A DNA stretch of 64,000 bases from Brachybacterium halotolerans (GTDB lineage: Bacteria > Actinomycetota > Actinomycetes > Actinomycetales > Dermabacteraceae), in assembly GCF_016623465.1 (NCBI RefSeq), contig NZ_JAEDAJ010000002.1, forward strand, positions 136,093-200,092, in the 5' to 3' direction. Positions 1 through 8,964 of the stretch are shown one piece after another; position 1 is the stretch's first letter; each line of letters begins with the position of its first letter. A program made the translations under genes and the position numbers. The notes beneath the pieces are model-generated. The model saw only the letters and a list, made by a program, of their open reading frames with translations. It made no database searches and was not told the origin of the DNA.

Positions 1-2
1 CG

Positions 3-1634
3 GGCGAGTGGCACGAGCAGCTCGCGGACGGAAATGTGGACCTGCTGCTCGTCGAGTCCGCCTGGCACGGGAACCAGGACGCCTGGCAGTACCAGCTGAC
101 CGGGTCGAAGGCACCGAGCACGGCCCTGCGCGAGGTCGTGGAGCACTGCCGCGCCCTTGGCATCCCGACCGTCTTCTGGAACAAGGAGGACCCGCCGCAC
201 TTCGAGGACTTCCTGGACACCGCGCGGCTGTTCGACCAGGTGTTCACGACGGACGTGACGCTGCTGCCCCGCTACCGCGAAGAGCTGGGGCACAATCGCG
301 TGGACGTGCTGCCCTTCGCCGCGCAGAGCGCCGTGCACAATCCGGTGCGGCCCCAGCACGGCCATCAGACGCGGGACGTGGCCTTCGCTGGGATGTACTT
401 CGCGCACAAGTTCCCCGAGCGCCGCGAGCAGATGGCCATGCTGCTGGGTGGTGCGCTCGACGCCTCCGCGCGCATGGACCACGGGCTCGAGATCTTCTCC
501 CGCTTCCTGGGCGACGATCCGCGCTACCAGTTCCCCGGGGAGCTCGCCCAGCGCGTGGTGGGCTCGCTCCCCTACCAGCAGATGCTCACCGCCTACAAGG
601 CGTACAAGGTCTTCCTCAACGTGAACTCGGTGGTGACGAGCCCCTCGATGTGCGCGCGGCGCATCTTCGAGATCTCCGCCTCGGGCACTCCCGTGGTGAC
701 GGCCCCCTCCCCTGCACTGCACCACTTCTTCCCACCGGACGAGGTGCCGGTGGCCGGCGACCGGGAGGAGGCCGCGCACCTGACCCGCGCCCTCGTGCGC
801 TCGCGCGAGCTTCGCGACCGCACGGTCCACCTCGCCCAGCGCCGCATCTGGCGGGAGCACACGTACACCCACCGGGCACGGCAGGTGCTCGAGTCCGTGG
901 GTCTGGGCGAGCGCGCCGGCCGGGCGGGGATCGCGGGCGACGCCGGTCTGCCGACGGTGAGCGTGCTCGCCGCCACGAACCGTCCCCGTCAGGTCGAGCA
1001 CCTGGTCTCCCAGGTCGCGCAGCAGATCGTCTCGCCGCAGCTGGTGCTCGTCACACATGGCTTCACCGTCGATCCCCGCGTGGTCGCCGCGGCCCATGAG
1101 GCCGGCATCGCGGAGCTCGTGATCCGGGAGATCCCCTCCGACCTCTCGCTGGGAGCATGCCTGAATGCAGCGGTCGCCGCCTCCGACGGCGCCGTGCTCG
1201 CGAAGATGGACGACGACGACCTCTACGGCCCCTGGTACCTGCACGACCTGCTGCGGGCTCGGGATTTCGCGGGCGCCGACGTGGTCGGCAAGCAGGCCCA
1301 CTTCATGTACCTGGGCGGGACCAGGGCAACGCTGCTGCGCTTCCCGTGGCAGGAGCACCGCTTCACCGACCGGGTGATGGGGCCGACGATCACCGCTGGG
1401 AGGGAGGTGTTCGAGGCCCATCCGTTCGCCGACGTCGCGCGCGGGGAGGACACCGGGTTGCTCGAAGCTGTCGGCCGGGCCGGCGGCGTCATCTACTCCG
1501 CGGACCGCTTCGGCTTCACCCAGATGCGCGCCGGGGACTCCCATGGCCACGCCTGGTCCACGAACGACCGCGAGCTCCTGGCCACCGGGGACGTCGCCTG
1601 GTTCGGGCGCAATGACGCTCACGTGATGATCTGA
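3..1634 (+). CDS. two-domain glycosyltransferase (CgeB/DUF3880-like plus GT2), 5' partial
   Basis: The frame is open to the left edge, so the N-terminus is missing; the GTG at 36 is internal, because the upstream codons continue the same fold (GEWHEQLADGN then VDLLLVESAWHGN). The first ~300 visible residues resemble CgeB/DUF3880-type glycosyltransferases: an early VDLLLVES strand, then FLNVNSVVTSPSMCARRIFEISASGTPVV, the nucleotide-sugar-binding end of a GT-B fold. From about residue 316 a second, GT-A-like family 2 domain follows (VSVLAATNRP) with an acidic metal-binding cluster KMDDDDLYG near residue 402. No membrane segment is visible, so it is probably cytoplasmic. It heads a locus with WecB, WecC and a polymer exporter, so it likely builds the surface glycan; donor and acceptor cannot be read from sequence. 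Confidence 0.85.
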   Translation, partial: GEWHEQLADGNVDLLLVESAWHGNQDAWQYQLTGSKAPSTALREVVEHCRALGIPTVFWNKEDPPHFEDFLDTARLFDQVFTTDVTLLPRYREELGHNRVDVLPFAAQSAVHNPVRPQHGHQTRDVAFAGMYFAHKFPERREQMAMLLGGALDASARMDHGLEIFSRFLGDDPRYQFPGELAQRVVGSLPYQQMLTAYKAYKVFLNVNSVVTSPSMCARRIFEISASGTPVVTAPSPALHHFFPPDEVPVAGDREEAAHLTRALVRSRELRDRTVHLAQRRIWREHTYTHRARQVLESVGLGERAGRAGIAGDAGLPTVSVLAATNRPRQVEHLVSQVAQQIVSPQLVLVTHGFTVDPRVVAAAHEAGIAELVIREIPSDLSLGACLNAAVAASDGAVLAKMDDDDLYGPWYLHDLLRARDFAGADVVGKQAHFMYLGGTRATLLRFPWQEHRFTDRVMGPTITAGREVFEAHPFADVARGEDTGLLEAVGRAGGVIYSADRFGFTQMRAGDSHGHAWSTNDRELLATGDVAWFGRNDAHVMI

Positions 1635-1745
1635 AGCTGGGGGCGACTCAGCTCCGCGCGTGCGCGCTCAGAACTCTCTGATCGGATTCGCTGGAAATCG
1701 TGTGAATCGGACATGTAGTCTCACGGGCGAGCACGAGGAGGCACC

Positions 1746-1922
1746 ATGACGACGTACGCACAGCTGAGGCGGCTCGCGGCCGACTGCCGCGCCGAGAGGG
1801 AGAAGGCCCCCCTGGATCCGGACTCCCTGGACGCCCTTCTCGATATCGCCGAGCTGCATGACGCGGCGCGCGGCGAGGCCGAGCACAGGCCGGAGGAGCG
1901 CGTCGGCTCGACCGTGTCCTGA
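1746..1922 (+). CDS. small hypothetical protein, 58 aa
   Basis: A short ORF begins at ATG 1746 with a clear Shine-Dalgarno (GAGGAGG about seven bases upstream) and ends at TGA 1922. The product is acidic and charged, with no Cys pair, membrane segment or known motif; it begins MTTYAQLRRLAADC and is predicted mostly helical (LDALLDIAELHDAARGEAEHR). It lies between the partial glycosyltransferase and the GH79-like gene, on the same strand. I do not recognise the family. The strong ribosome-binding site and GC-rich third positions argue that it is translated, but it could be a chance ORF in an intergenic leader. Confidence 0.5.
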   Translation: MTTYAQLRRLAADCRAEREKAPLDPDSLDALLDIAELHDAARGEAEHRPEERVGSTVS

Positions 1923-2049
1923 CCTCGCCGGAGGGGACGTCGCGGGCTCGCGCGAGAGCCTGTCGACGGCGATCCCGCGGTGGGGAAGAATGGCGGGGCA
2001 CCCCGACCTCGGCCGCGATGCGGCCGGCGCGATGTCCTGAGAGGCGTCC

Positions 2050-3708
2050 ATGCCCCCTTCCCCCCGCGGTCCCCACCCTGCGCTGCGTCGCTGGGGGCCG
2101 GTGGCCCTTCTTGTGCTCGCCGCCCTCGTGGCCGCGTGGATCGCCATTCCCCGCCTCACAGGCGACGGCTCCCCCGAGGCACCGAGGGCGGCTCCGGCCC
2201 CCGACCCTGCCGATCAGCTGCTCGCGGAGGGCTACGACCCCACACCCGGCACCTTCTCCCTGCCGGACGCCGCAGACGACGCGGAGGAACCGATCTCCGT
2301 GCAGCTGCGGGAGTCGCGCAGTGCGGCGACCTGGGGCGGGAATCTGGGCCTCAGCTTCGAGGCCACCGATCTCGCCGACCCCGCGTGGGACTCGGGTGAC
2401 TCCAACCTCGACGAGATGCTCGATGCCCTGGACCGTCCGGTGCTGCGCTTCGGCGGCAATTCGGTGGACCGTCGTATGTGGTGGACCTCGAGCGACGAGC
2501 CCGCGCCCGACTGGGCCCAGGCCACCGTGACCCCGGACGATCTGGATCGCGTCGCCCGGGTCGCGAAGAGGGCCGACGCCTCGGTCACGCTGACCGTTGA
2601 CCTGGGGCACGAGGATCCCCGTCGCGCGGCGGACATGGTGCGCTATGCGAAGAAGGCCTTCGGCACGCACCTGCTCGCGGTGAGCATCGGCAACGAGCCC
2701 AACGGCTTCCATCACCCGCATCAGAAGCAGCTCGCGGTGCGGGACGCCTCGTGGGGGCCGGAGGAGTACACCTCCCAGCTCGAGATGTATGCGCGCGCGA
2801 TCGAGAAGGAATCCCCCGACACCCCGATCGCCGGCCCCGGCACCTACGACGCCCCCTGGTGGCGGGCCTTCGCGGGATCGGACGTGCGCCACAAGGCCGC
2901 ACTGACGATGCACTGGTACCCGCTGTGGGACTGCGACGGCCCTGCGACGTCCATCGCGAACCCGACCGTCGAGGACCTGACGTCTCCGAAGCTGCGCACA
3001 CAGGCCCGGAAGATCATCGGCATGGGCGAGGACGTCGCGAGCGCCGAGGGTCTGCCTCTGTGGATGGAGGAGACCGGCCCGACCTCCTGCGCAGGGACGA
3101 ACGAGACCTCTCGCACGCATGCGCAGGCACTGTGGACCTCCGACTACGCCCTGACCGCGGCCGAGAGCGGCGTGGAGCGCATGGCATTCCACACGACCCT
3201 CGGCGCGTGCCGGGGCGGTGCCCCGATGAGCCCGCTGTGCGCACGCGGCACGGTCGACGACCCGGACCCGATCTTGGAAGGCCGCACCAGCTTCCTCTCC
3301 CTCGTTCAGCTGGGCCAGATCCCCGCGGGGCGCGTGCTGACCCCGACAGTCTCCGGAGACGGGAAGATCATGGTCCATGGGGTGCTGAGTAGCAACGGCA
3401 CACTCTCGATCATCATCGTGGACATGCGCGATCCTTCGGGCGAGCAGCACCCCCGGTCGGTGCGGATCAACGCGCCCTCCAGCATCGGGCAGGACGTCCC
3501 GGATTCCTGGCACCCCGAGCAGGGATCACTCCTGACCGGAGCGTCCCCCGAGGCCCACACCAGTACTCTCGGGGCGATGTCGCCAGTGGACGCGGACCTG
3601 GAGGCCGCGACGCTCGCGCGGGGGCATCCCCTCACGCTCGACAGCGCCCCGGGCAGCACCACGGTGATCCGTCTGGCGCCGGGGGCCAAAGGGTCCGCTG
3701 CATCGTGA
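2050..3708 (+). CDS. membrane-anchored GH79-like (heparanase-type) glycoside hydrolase
   Basis: 552 aa. A basic N-terminus followed by one hydrophobic segment (about residues 16-36, WGPVALLVLAALVAAWIAI) gives a signal anchor, so the rest should be outside the membrane. The body is a TIM-barrel of clan GH-A type: strand VLRFGGNS, acid/base motif SIGNEPNGF (Glu216) and a later WMEETGPTSC strand whose Glu341, followed by Thr, fits the nucleophile of the GH79 heparanase/glucuronidase group. A C-terminal beta domain follows, as is usual in GH79. Start chosen for GAGAGG six bases upstream. Its position next to a uronic-acid polymer locus suggests it trims or remodels that polymer. Family assignment is from motifs only; GH39 or GH30-like relatives are alternatives. 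Confidence 0.7.
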   Translation: MPPSPRGPHPALRRWGPVALLVLAALVAAWIAIPRLTGDGSPEAPRAAPAPDPADQLLAEGYDPTPGTFSLPDAADDAEEPISVQLRESRSAATWGGNLGLSFEATDLADPAWDSGDSNLDEMLDALDRPVLRFGGNSVDRRMWWTSSDEPAPDWAQATVTPDDLDRVARVAKRADASVTLTVDLGHEDPRRAADMVRYAKKAFGTHLLAVSIGNEPNGFHHPHQKQLAVRDASWGPEEYTSQLEMYARAIEKESPDTPIAGPGTYDAPWWRAFAGSDVRHKAALTMHWYPLWDCDGPATSIANPTVEDLTSPKLRTQARKIIGMGEDVASAEGLPLWMEETGPTSCAGTNETSRTHAQALWTSDYALTAAESGVERMAFHTTLGACRGGAPMSPLCARGTVDDPDPILEGRTSFLSLVQLGQIPAGRVLTPTVSGDGKIMVHGVLSSNGTLSIIIVDMRDPSGEQHPRSVRINAPSSIGQDVPDSWHPEQGSLLTGASPEAHTSTLGAMSPVDADLEAATLARGHPLTLDSAPGSTTVIRLAPGAKGSAAS

Positions 3709-3816
3709 GGATGAGCGCGCGTTCGCTCGACGAGCGCACGCGTCTGCTACCGACCAGAAACGATAAGATCGCTCCGGTCTGCCCTTCTCCCTCCCCACCC
3801 CCCTCAGGAGGTCTCG

Positions 3817-5070
3817 ATGAGTCCGAATGCTCCCCTCAACACTGTCTGCGTTGTCGGTCTCGGCTACATCGGCCTGCCCACGGCCGCCGTCCTCGCTCAA
3901 GCGGGGAAGCGCGTGATCGGCGTCGACGTGAAGCAGTCGAACGTCGATGCGATCAATGCGGGCACGGTGCCCTTCGTCGAGGAGGGTCTCGAGACGGTCG
4001 TCGCCGGTGCCGTAGCCCAGGGCCGCCTCTCGGCACAGACGGATACGCCCGAAGCGGACGCCTACATCGTCTCGGTCCCCACTCCTTTCAAGGGCGACCA
4101 CGACGCAGATCTCTCCTACATCGAGGCGGCCGCGCGCGGCATCGCGCCGCAGCTGCACGGCGGCGAGCTCGTCGTCCTCGAGTCGACCTCCCCGCCTGGG
4201 GCGACCGAGTTCATGGCCGACGTGATCCTCGGGATCCGGCCCGAGTTCACGAAGGAGCCGAACCTTCCGAACTCCCTCTACTTCACCCACGCACCCGAGC
4301 GCGTGCTCCCCGGCCGCATCATGATCGAGATGGTCGAGAACGACCGCATCATCGGAGGCCTCACCGTCGAAGCCTCGGAGATGAATCGCGACCTCTATGC
4401 GAGCTTCTGCTCCGGGGAGCTGCTGCTCACCGACGCCCGCACCGCCGAGATGGCCAAGCTCACCGAGAACGCCTTCCGCGATGTCAACATCGCCTTCGCC
4501 AACGAGCTGTCGATGATCGCCGACCGCCAGGGGATCGACGTGTGGGAGCTCATCGAGCTCGCCAACCACCACCCGCGGGTCAACATCCTCCAGCCCGGGC
4601 CCGGTGTGGGCGGGCACTGCATCGCGGTGGACCCCTGGTTCATCGTCTCGGCCGAGCGGGAGACCGCGAAGCTCATCGCGACCGCCCGAAACGTCAACGA
4701 CTCGAAGCCCGAGCTGGTGATCTCCAAGGTGCTCGAGCGCGCGAACCGCCTGAAAGACCCCGTGGTCGCCGCGCTGGGCATCGCCTTCAAGGCGAACATC
4801 GACGACCTGCGCGAATCGCCCTCCAAGGACATCACCATCCAGCTCGCGGACCGGCTCGATCACGGCACCGTCCTCGTTGTCGAACCGAACATCGACGAGC
4901 TCCCGAAGGAGCTCAGCGGACGGGACAACGTCGAACTCAGCAATCTCGACGACGCTGTGAGCCGAGCGGACATCGTGCTCCTCATGGTCGATCATGATCC
5001 TTTCAAGCAGCTGGATCGCGAGACCCTGCAGGAGAAGGTCGTCGTTGACACCAAGGGACTGTGGCGGTGA
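3817..5070 (+). CDS. wecC: UDP-N-acetyl-D-mannosaminuronate (UDP-ManNAc) dehydrogenase
   Basis: 417 aa, normal for the family. It oxidises UDP-ManNAc twice with NAD to UDP-ManNAcA, the uronic donor of teichuronic-acid-type polymers. The N-terminal Rossmann motif is VVGLGYIGLPTA; the middle domain carries the catalytic cysteine in GPGVGGHCIAVDPWF. That GGHCIAVDPWF form is characteristic of WecC/MnaB rather than UDP-glucose dehydrogenases, which read GGSCFPKD. The C-terminal UDP-binding domain has GIAFKANIDDLRESPS. A textbook AGGAGGT sits seven bases before ATG 3817. The partner epimerase WecB is at 12770-13963. The next gene starts 34 bases downstream, so the two are probably co-transcribed. 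Confidence 0.93.
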   Translation: MSPNAPLNTVCVVGLGYIGLPTAAVLAQAGKRVIGVDVKQSNVDAINAGTVPFVEEGLETVVAGAVAQGRLSAQTDTPEADAYIVSVPTPFKGDHDADLSYIEAAARGIAPQLHGGELVVLESTSPPGATEFMADVILGIRPEFTKEPNLPNSLYFTHAPERVLPGRIMIEMVENDRIIGGLTVEASEMNRDLYASFCSGELLLTDARTAEMAKLTENAFRDVNIAFANELSMIADRQGIDVWELIELANHHPRVNILQPGPGVGGHCIAVDPWFIVSAERETAKLIATARNVNDSKPELVISKVLERANRLKDPVVAALGIAFKANIDDLRESPSKDITIQLADRLDHGTVLVVEPNIDELPKELSGRDNVELSNLDDAVSRADIVLLMVDHDPFKQLDRETLQEKVVVDTKGLWR

Positions 5071-5104
5071 CGGCCCGTCGAGTGAGTCCGGAAGGCGCCA
5101 GTAC

Positions 5105-7963
5105 GTGCACGAACAGAGTTTCATGGGACAGCTGAACGTCGAACGCGCCCGCGACGTCACGACAGGCACGATGTTCCTCGCCTCACGGCGGGACCCCGCA
5201 TCCGTGCAGAGCGTGCTCAGTGGGAAGATCGTGCTCAATCCGCACCCGGAGGCTTCCGTCGACGAGAAAGTCGATTGGGAATCAGATCCCTTCGGAGACC
5301 GGAATTGGCGAGCGCAGTTCCACATGCTCCGGTGGATCGATCCGCTTCGACGAGAGGCAGAGAACGGCGATCGTGCGGCTGCCGATCGATGGCTCGACAT
5401 CGTGACGCAGTGGTGCGAGGGAAACCTCGACCCTATGGCTGCGGCCGAGAGCGCCTGGATGGACATGATCGACGGTATGCGCGCTCGAGAGATCGTCGCC
5501 GGCATCCCCCTTGTGAGCCGTGAATACCCCGATGCGCTCGACATGATGGCCACCGCAGTGCGGATACATGCGGAGTGGTTCTCCGACGAGGACAATCTGG
5601 GCCATTCCAACCACCGCCTCCACCAGCTCATGGGTCTCGCCGCCTGCGGGGCGGCCCTCGATGACACGCACTACGTGGAGCTCGCCGCGAACAGGGCTTC
5701 CGCTCTGCTCTCTCAGGAGTACGACTCCGAGGGCATCAATGCCGAGGGCGCCGTCGGCTACCACCTCAACAACTACCGATGGTGGAACGAAGCCCGAACG
5801 CTCTTCATCGCAACCGGGCACGATGTCCAGGGCGACTTCGACGTGCTCGCCGGCGCACCGACCGCATTGGCACACGCCACCCAGCCCGATGGGACGCTCG
5901 TGCCCATCGGGAACACCGGCACAGTCCGCCCCACCTCGGTGCGCCACCCGCATCTGGACTATGTGAACTCCGCCGGAGCACGCGGCGAAGCTCCCGACTC
6001 GAACGTCGCCGTCTATACGGCAGGCTACGCATACGGGCGGAGCGGCTGGGGCGAACACGAACGCTCGTTCGACCAGGAGACCTTCTTCTCGCTGAGTTTC
6101 GGATCCAACAGCAGAGTGCACGGCCACAAAGATGGCGGGTCGTTGACGCTCTTCGCCGACGGAGGTCCGTGGATCGTGGATCCCGGAAAATATTCGTACG
6201 ACTTCTCTGCCGATCGCACCCATTTCGTCGAACGCGAATCTCACAATGTCGTGATCTTCGCCGGAGAGGATCGCCACCGCAAGACCAGTGTCGATCTCAT
6301 CCAGCACAAGGCGTCCGCGGCTGTCGAAGACTTCAAGTTCCGAGACGAGGGCTATCCGGACTCGACAATCGAAAGGCGAGTCGTCTACTCGAACAGCGGA
6401 GAGTACCTCGTTGTCGTCGATACGATCGACTCGCGTCGCGAAGTCGATGCTAGGCAGCAGTGGCAGACTGCCCCCGGGGTCACCGTCGAAATGGACAAGA
6501 ACTCTTTCCATCTCGAGAGGGATGGGGCGCATGCATTGGTCTCGACCTTCGGCATCCCCCCCGAACTCGAGATCCACGAGGGGGAGGAAGACCCTCTCGT
6601 AGGCTGGGTCGCCACGGGGTGGCGGGAGCGAGAGCCTGCACCGCTTCTCAGCGCACGGCGCCAAGGGACGCGATTCCGATTCGTCACGGCCATTGTTCCA
6701 GGGTTCCGCTCGAACAAGCCCACAGTGACGAACGTGCAGGGCCTGCCGAAGGGCTTCATCGGTCTCGACGTGGATACCGGTCGAGCGACAGAGCGCATCC
6801 TTATCTCCGCCAACAGCGTGTCCGTCTGCCCGCCGACGATCTCCCCCGAGGCACTGCTGCGCCTCGTGGAGAACGACGCCGCATCCGACGACACCGAGAC
6901 CGAGTACGACATGGGGCGGGAGGAGCTGGTCCGGGCAAGCCGGGACACGCGGGCGAATGCCTGGCGGAAGCCCTCGATCGAGTCCCGTTCCCTCTTGGCC
7001 GAGCGACTCATAGAAGAGGCCGCGAGAGCTCATCCGAGCGAACGTGCCATTGCTCGCTCGACAGTGACGGACCTCCTAGGCACCACGGACACCTCCTCTG
7101 TGGTTGGAACCCGTAGCCGCGCCGGCCTCCTCGCCTGGCCCGGCATCGACCTCAACAGCACTTCAGGAGACCGCGTCCGCTCCCTGCTGGGCACCGACGA
7201 GATCGTCGACGTGCCTCGCGAACAGGAACTCCACACCTACGATCTCGGTGACCTGGTGCTGCCGCTCCTGGTCGCACCGGACCCGGGGGACACGCTGACG
7301 GTCCTCTTCCATGGCGCGATCGACAGAGCGCGTATCGAACTCCCCTACTTCCAACGGATCCGTTATCAGCGGACGTTGGGAGCCGGGCCGACTATCGCGG
7401 TCTCCGATCCCACGCTGGACCTGAGCGAATCCCTGCGACTCGGGTGGTACCTCGGGACGACGGAGCTCGACCTCATACGTAAGATCGCGGACGTGATCTC
7501 GACCTATCGTGAAGCCCTTGGAGTGCGCAATGTCGTGCTGCAGGGTGGGTCGGGTGGCGGATTCGCGGCCATTGCCGCGTCCATCTATGTCCCCGGCTCC
7601 ATCGCAGTGGCGTTCGACCCCCAGACCGATCTTCCCGCCTACAGCGCTCGCTTCTACCAGGCGGCCATCGACGCCGCCTTCGGCTCAGCGGCCGCGCGAG
7701 ATCAGTCCCTCGTCCCTAGGGAGCGAGTCGATCTCATCGCGCGCATGACGGCCCACGGCCATCCGGCGAAGGTCCACCTCGTCTCCAACATCGGAGACGA
7801 GATCCACCGAGAGCGACATGCTCGGCGGCTGCGTGAGTTCCTCTTGGAGCAGAATGGAGAGTGTTTCGCGGAGACGGCCCTCGACCTCGGTCCTGGGCAT
7901 AGCTCGCCCTCGAACGAGCAGTACCGGATCGTGATGGAGAGCGTTTACTCGGAACTCGAGTGA
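5105..7963 (+). CDS. heparinase II/III-like protein fused to an alpha/beta-hydrolase domain
   Basis: 952 aa from GTG 5105, preferred because GGAAGG lies nine bases upstream; ATG 5123 is an alternative. No signal peptide is visible, so it appears cytoplasmic. Residues ~40-600 match heparinase II/III-type lyases: an (alpha/alpha) barrel with SNHRLHQLMGLAACGAAL and EGAVGYHLNNYRWW, then the beta-sheet domain with HGHKDGGSLTLFADGG and VDPGKYSYD. Residues ~690-952 form a separate alpha/beta-hydrolase-like domain with nucleophile elbow LQGGSGGG (Ser816) and a late His932 (DLGPGHSS), resembling hydrolases in accessory-Sec or capsule loci. The 3' end overlaps the convergent gene at 7945 by 19 bases. 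Likely role: editing or acyl-modifying the ManNAcA-containing glycan. The substrate is inferred from context, not seen. Confidence 0.75.
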   Translation: MHEQSFMGQLNVERARDVTTGTMFLASRRDPASVQSVLSGKIVLNPHPEASVDEKVDWESDPFGDRNWRAQFHMLRWIDPLRREAENGDRAAADRWLDIVTQWCEGNLDPMAAAESAWMDMIDGMRAREIVAGIPLVSREYPDALDMMATAVRIHAEWFSDEDNLGHSNHRLHQLMGLAACGAALDDTHYVELAANRASALLSQEYDSEGINAEGAVGYHLNNYRWWNEARTLFIATGHDVQGDFDVLAGAPTALAHATQPDGTLVPIGNTGTVRPTSVRHPHLDYVNSAGARGEAPDSNVAVYTAGYAYGRSGWGEHERSFDQETFFSLSFGSNSRVHGHKDGGSLTLFADGGPWIVDPGKYSYDFSADRTHFVERESHNVVIFAGEDRHRKTSVDLIQHKASAAVEDFKFRDEGYPDSTIERRVVYSNSGEYLVVVDTIDSRREVDARQQWQTAPGVTVEMDKNSFHLERDGAHALVSTFGIPPELEIHEGEEDPLVGWVATGWREREPAPLLSARRQGTRFRFVTAIVPGFRSNKPTVTNVQGLPKGFIGLDVDTGRATERILISANSVSVCPPTISPEALLRLVENDAASDDTETEYDMGREELVRASRDTRANAWRKPSIESRSLLAERLIEEAARAHPSERAIARSTVTDLLGTTDTSSVVGTRSRAGLLAWPGIDLNSTSGDRVRSLLGTDEIVDVPREQELHTYDLGDLVLPLLVAPDPGDTLTVLFHGAIDRARIELPYFQRIRYQRTLGAGPTIAVSDPTLDLSESLRLGWYLGTTELDLIRKIADVISTYREALGVRNVVLQGGSGGGFAAIAASIYVPGSIAVAFDPQTDLPAYSARFYQAAIDAAFGSAAARDQSLVPRERVDLIARMTAHGHPAKVHLVSNIGDEIHRERHARRLREFLLEQNGECFAETALDLGPGHSSPSNEQYRIVMESVYSELE

Positions 7964-8964
7964 GGCGAGGAGACAGCACCGGTGCCGGACTCGTGAACGA
8001 CGAACGGCGGTCCGGCCGTGCTGTCCACTCGCGTGATGATCCGAGCGGAGGCCGCCGGGACGTCGCCGGGCGGCTGGATCCCGCTGATGTTCACGGTCCA
8101 TGGAAGGTGGTGAACGGCGGGATCGATCGAGTTCACCTCGTCCCATACGGTTCGATCGGCGACCTCGTTGCCCTCGGCGTCGTACCAGACCACATTGATC
8201 CGGACCCGGGCGGCCGCCGGCTTATCGCTCACGAGCCCAGGCGTGCAGAGATTCCTGCTCTCGCCCCCGTCGCGGGATCCGCCCTCGGTCGTGCACGAGG
8301 TCATCCGGACCGTCTGAGTCAGATCGAAGCCCTTCTTCGGCTGATCGATCCGGCCCTCCGTCACGTATGCGGGACGATTGCGAGACACGAGCTGCGGCTC
8401 CGAGCCCTTCATGTCCAGGAACTCGACTCCAGCGCCCGACGCCGCCGCAGTGAGCCGAGTTCTTACGGTGACCTCGGGCTGAACAGAAGCTGCAGCAGAA
8501 TCGAGCGGGGCACTGACGACGACCCGACAATGCGTCGCTGCCGTGGCGTCGACAAGGGCCTCGCCCTCGAGCGAGCCTCCCCGGGCGAGGACCACGTTCG
8601 TGCTCGTAATCCCGTCGAACACCATGTCCGCGCCGCCACTCGTATCGCACGCAACGCGAGCCGCCACGAGCACGCCCGTGTCGGAGTCGATGGCCGCGGG
8701 CGAAACCTCCACGTGGTACTTGAGCTGCGTCGGACCCTTGGAGTCTGCGGGAACTTCGACTTCCGACATCTTGGTATCGCCGGCCGGGAGGGCGAGCGTC
8801 TGCATGTCCTCCCCCTCTCGCGCAGGTGCAGGCGGCTTCTCCATGCGATCTAGCACGACGACGAGGACGGCGAGCGACAAGACGACGAGCACTGCCACAC
8901 AGATCGCAGCACGTATCGGGAAGGCACGTCCCGAGGTAACTGAATCGCCTCCGCGGCGCATCAT
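7945..8964 (-). CDS. single-pass membrane-anchored protein of polysaccharide locus, unknown function
   Basis: 339 aa from ATG 8964, which overlaps the upstream stop as ATGA and has GGAAGGGG about eight bases before it. There is one N-terminal membrane segment (about residues 17-38, ICVAVLVVLSLAVLVVVL), then an extracytoplasmic region of alternating beta-strand pattern with Cys residues that could form disulfides (ARVACDTSGG, THCRVVV, MTSCTTEGG, RNLCTPG). I do not recognise a named family. It is translationally coupled to the second heparinase-like gene and is the last gene of the run 13963 to 7945, so it probably acts with the polymer enzymes at the membrane. Confidence 0.75.
   Translation of the reverse strand: MMRRGGDSVTSGRAFPIRAAICVAVLVVLSLAVLVVVLDRMEKPPAPAREGEDMQTLALPAGDTKMSEVEVPADSKGPTQLKYHVEVSPAAIDSDTGVLVAARVACDTSGGADMVFDGITSTNVVLARGGSLEGEALVDATAATHCRVVVSAPLDSAAASVQPEVTVRTRLTAAASGAGVEFLDMKGSEPQLVSRNRPAYVTEGRIDQPKKGFDLTQTVRMTSCTTEGGSRDGGESRNLCTPGLVSDKPAAARVRINVVWYDAEGNEVADRTVWDEVNSIDPAVHHLPWTVNISGIQPPGDVPAASARIITRVDSTAGPPFVVHESGTGAVSSPHSSSE

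Noticed and set aside
1648-3513. Long minus-strand frame (621 codons) opposite the GH79-like gene
   Set aside because: It is Arg/Gly/His-rich without motifs, has no ribosome-binding site and lies antisense to a gene with clear catalytic motifs; such frames are common in very GC-rich DNA.
3526-5667. 713-codon minus-strand frame over wecC
   Set aside because: Antisense to an unmistakable WecC; composition is Val/Asp/His-rich shadow sequence.
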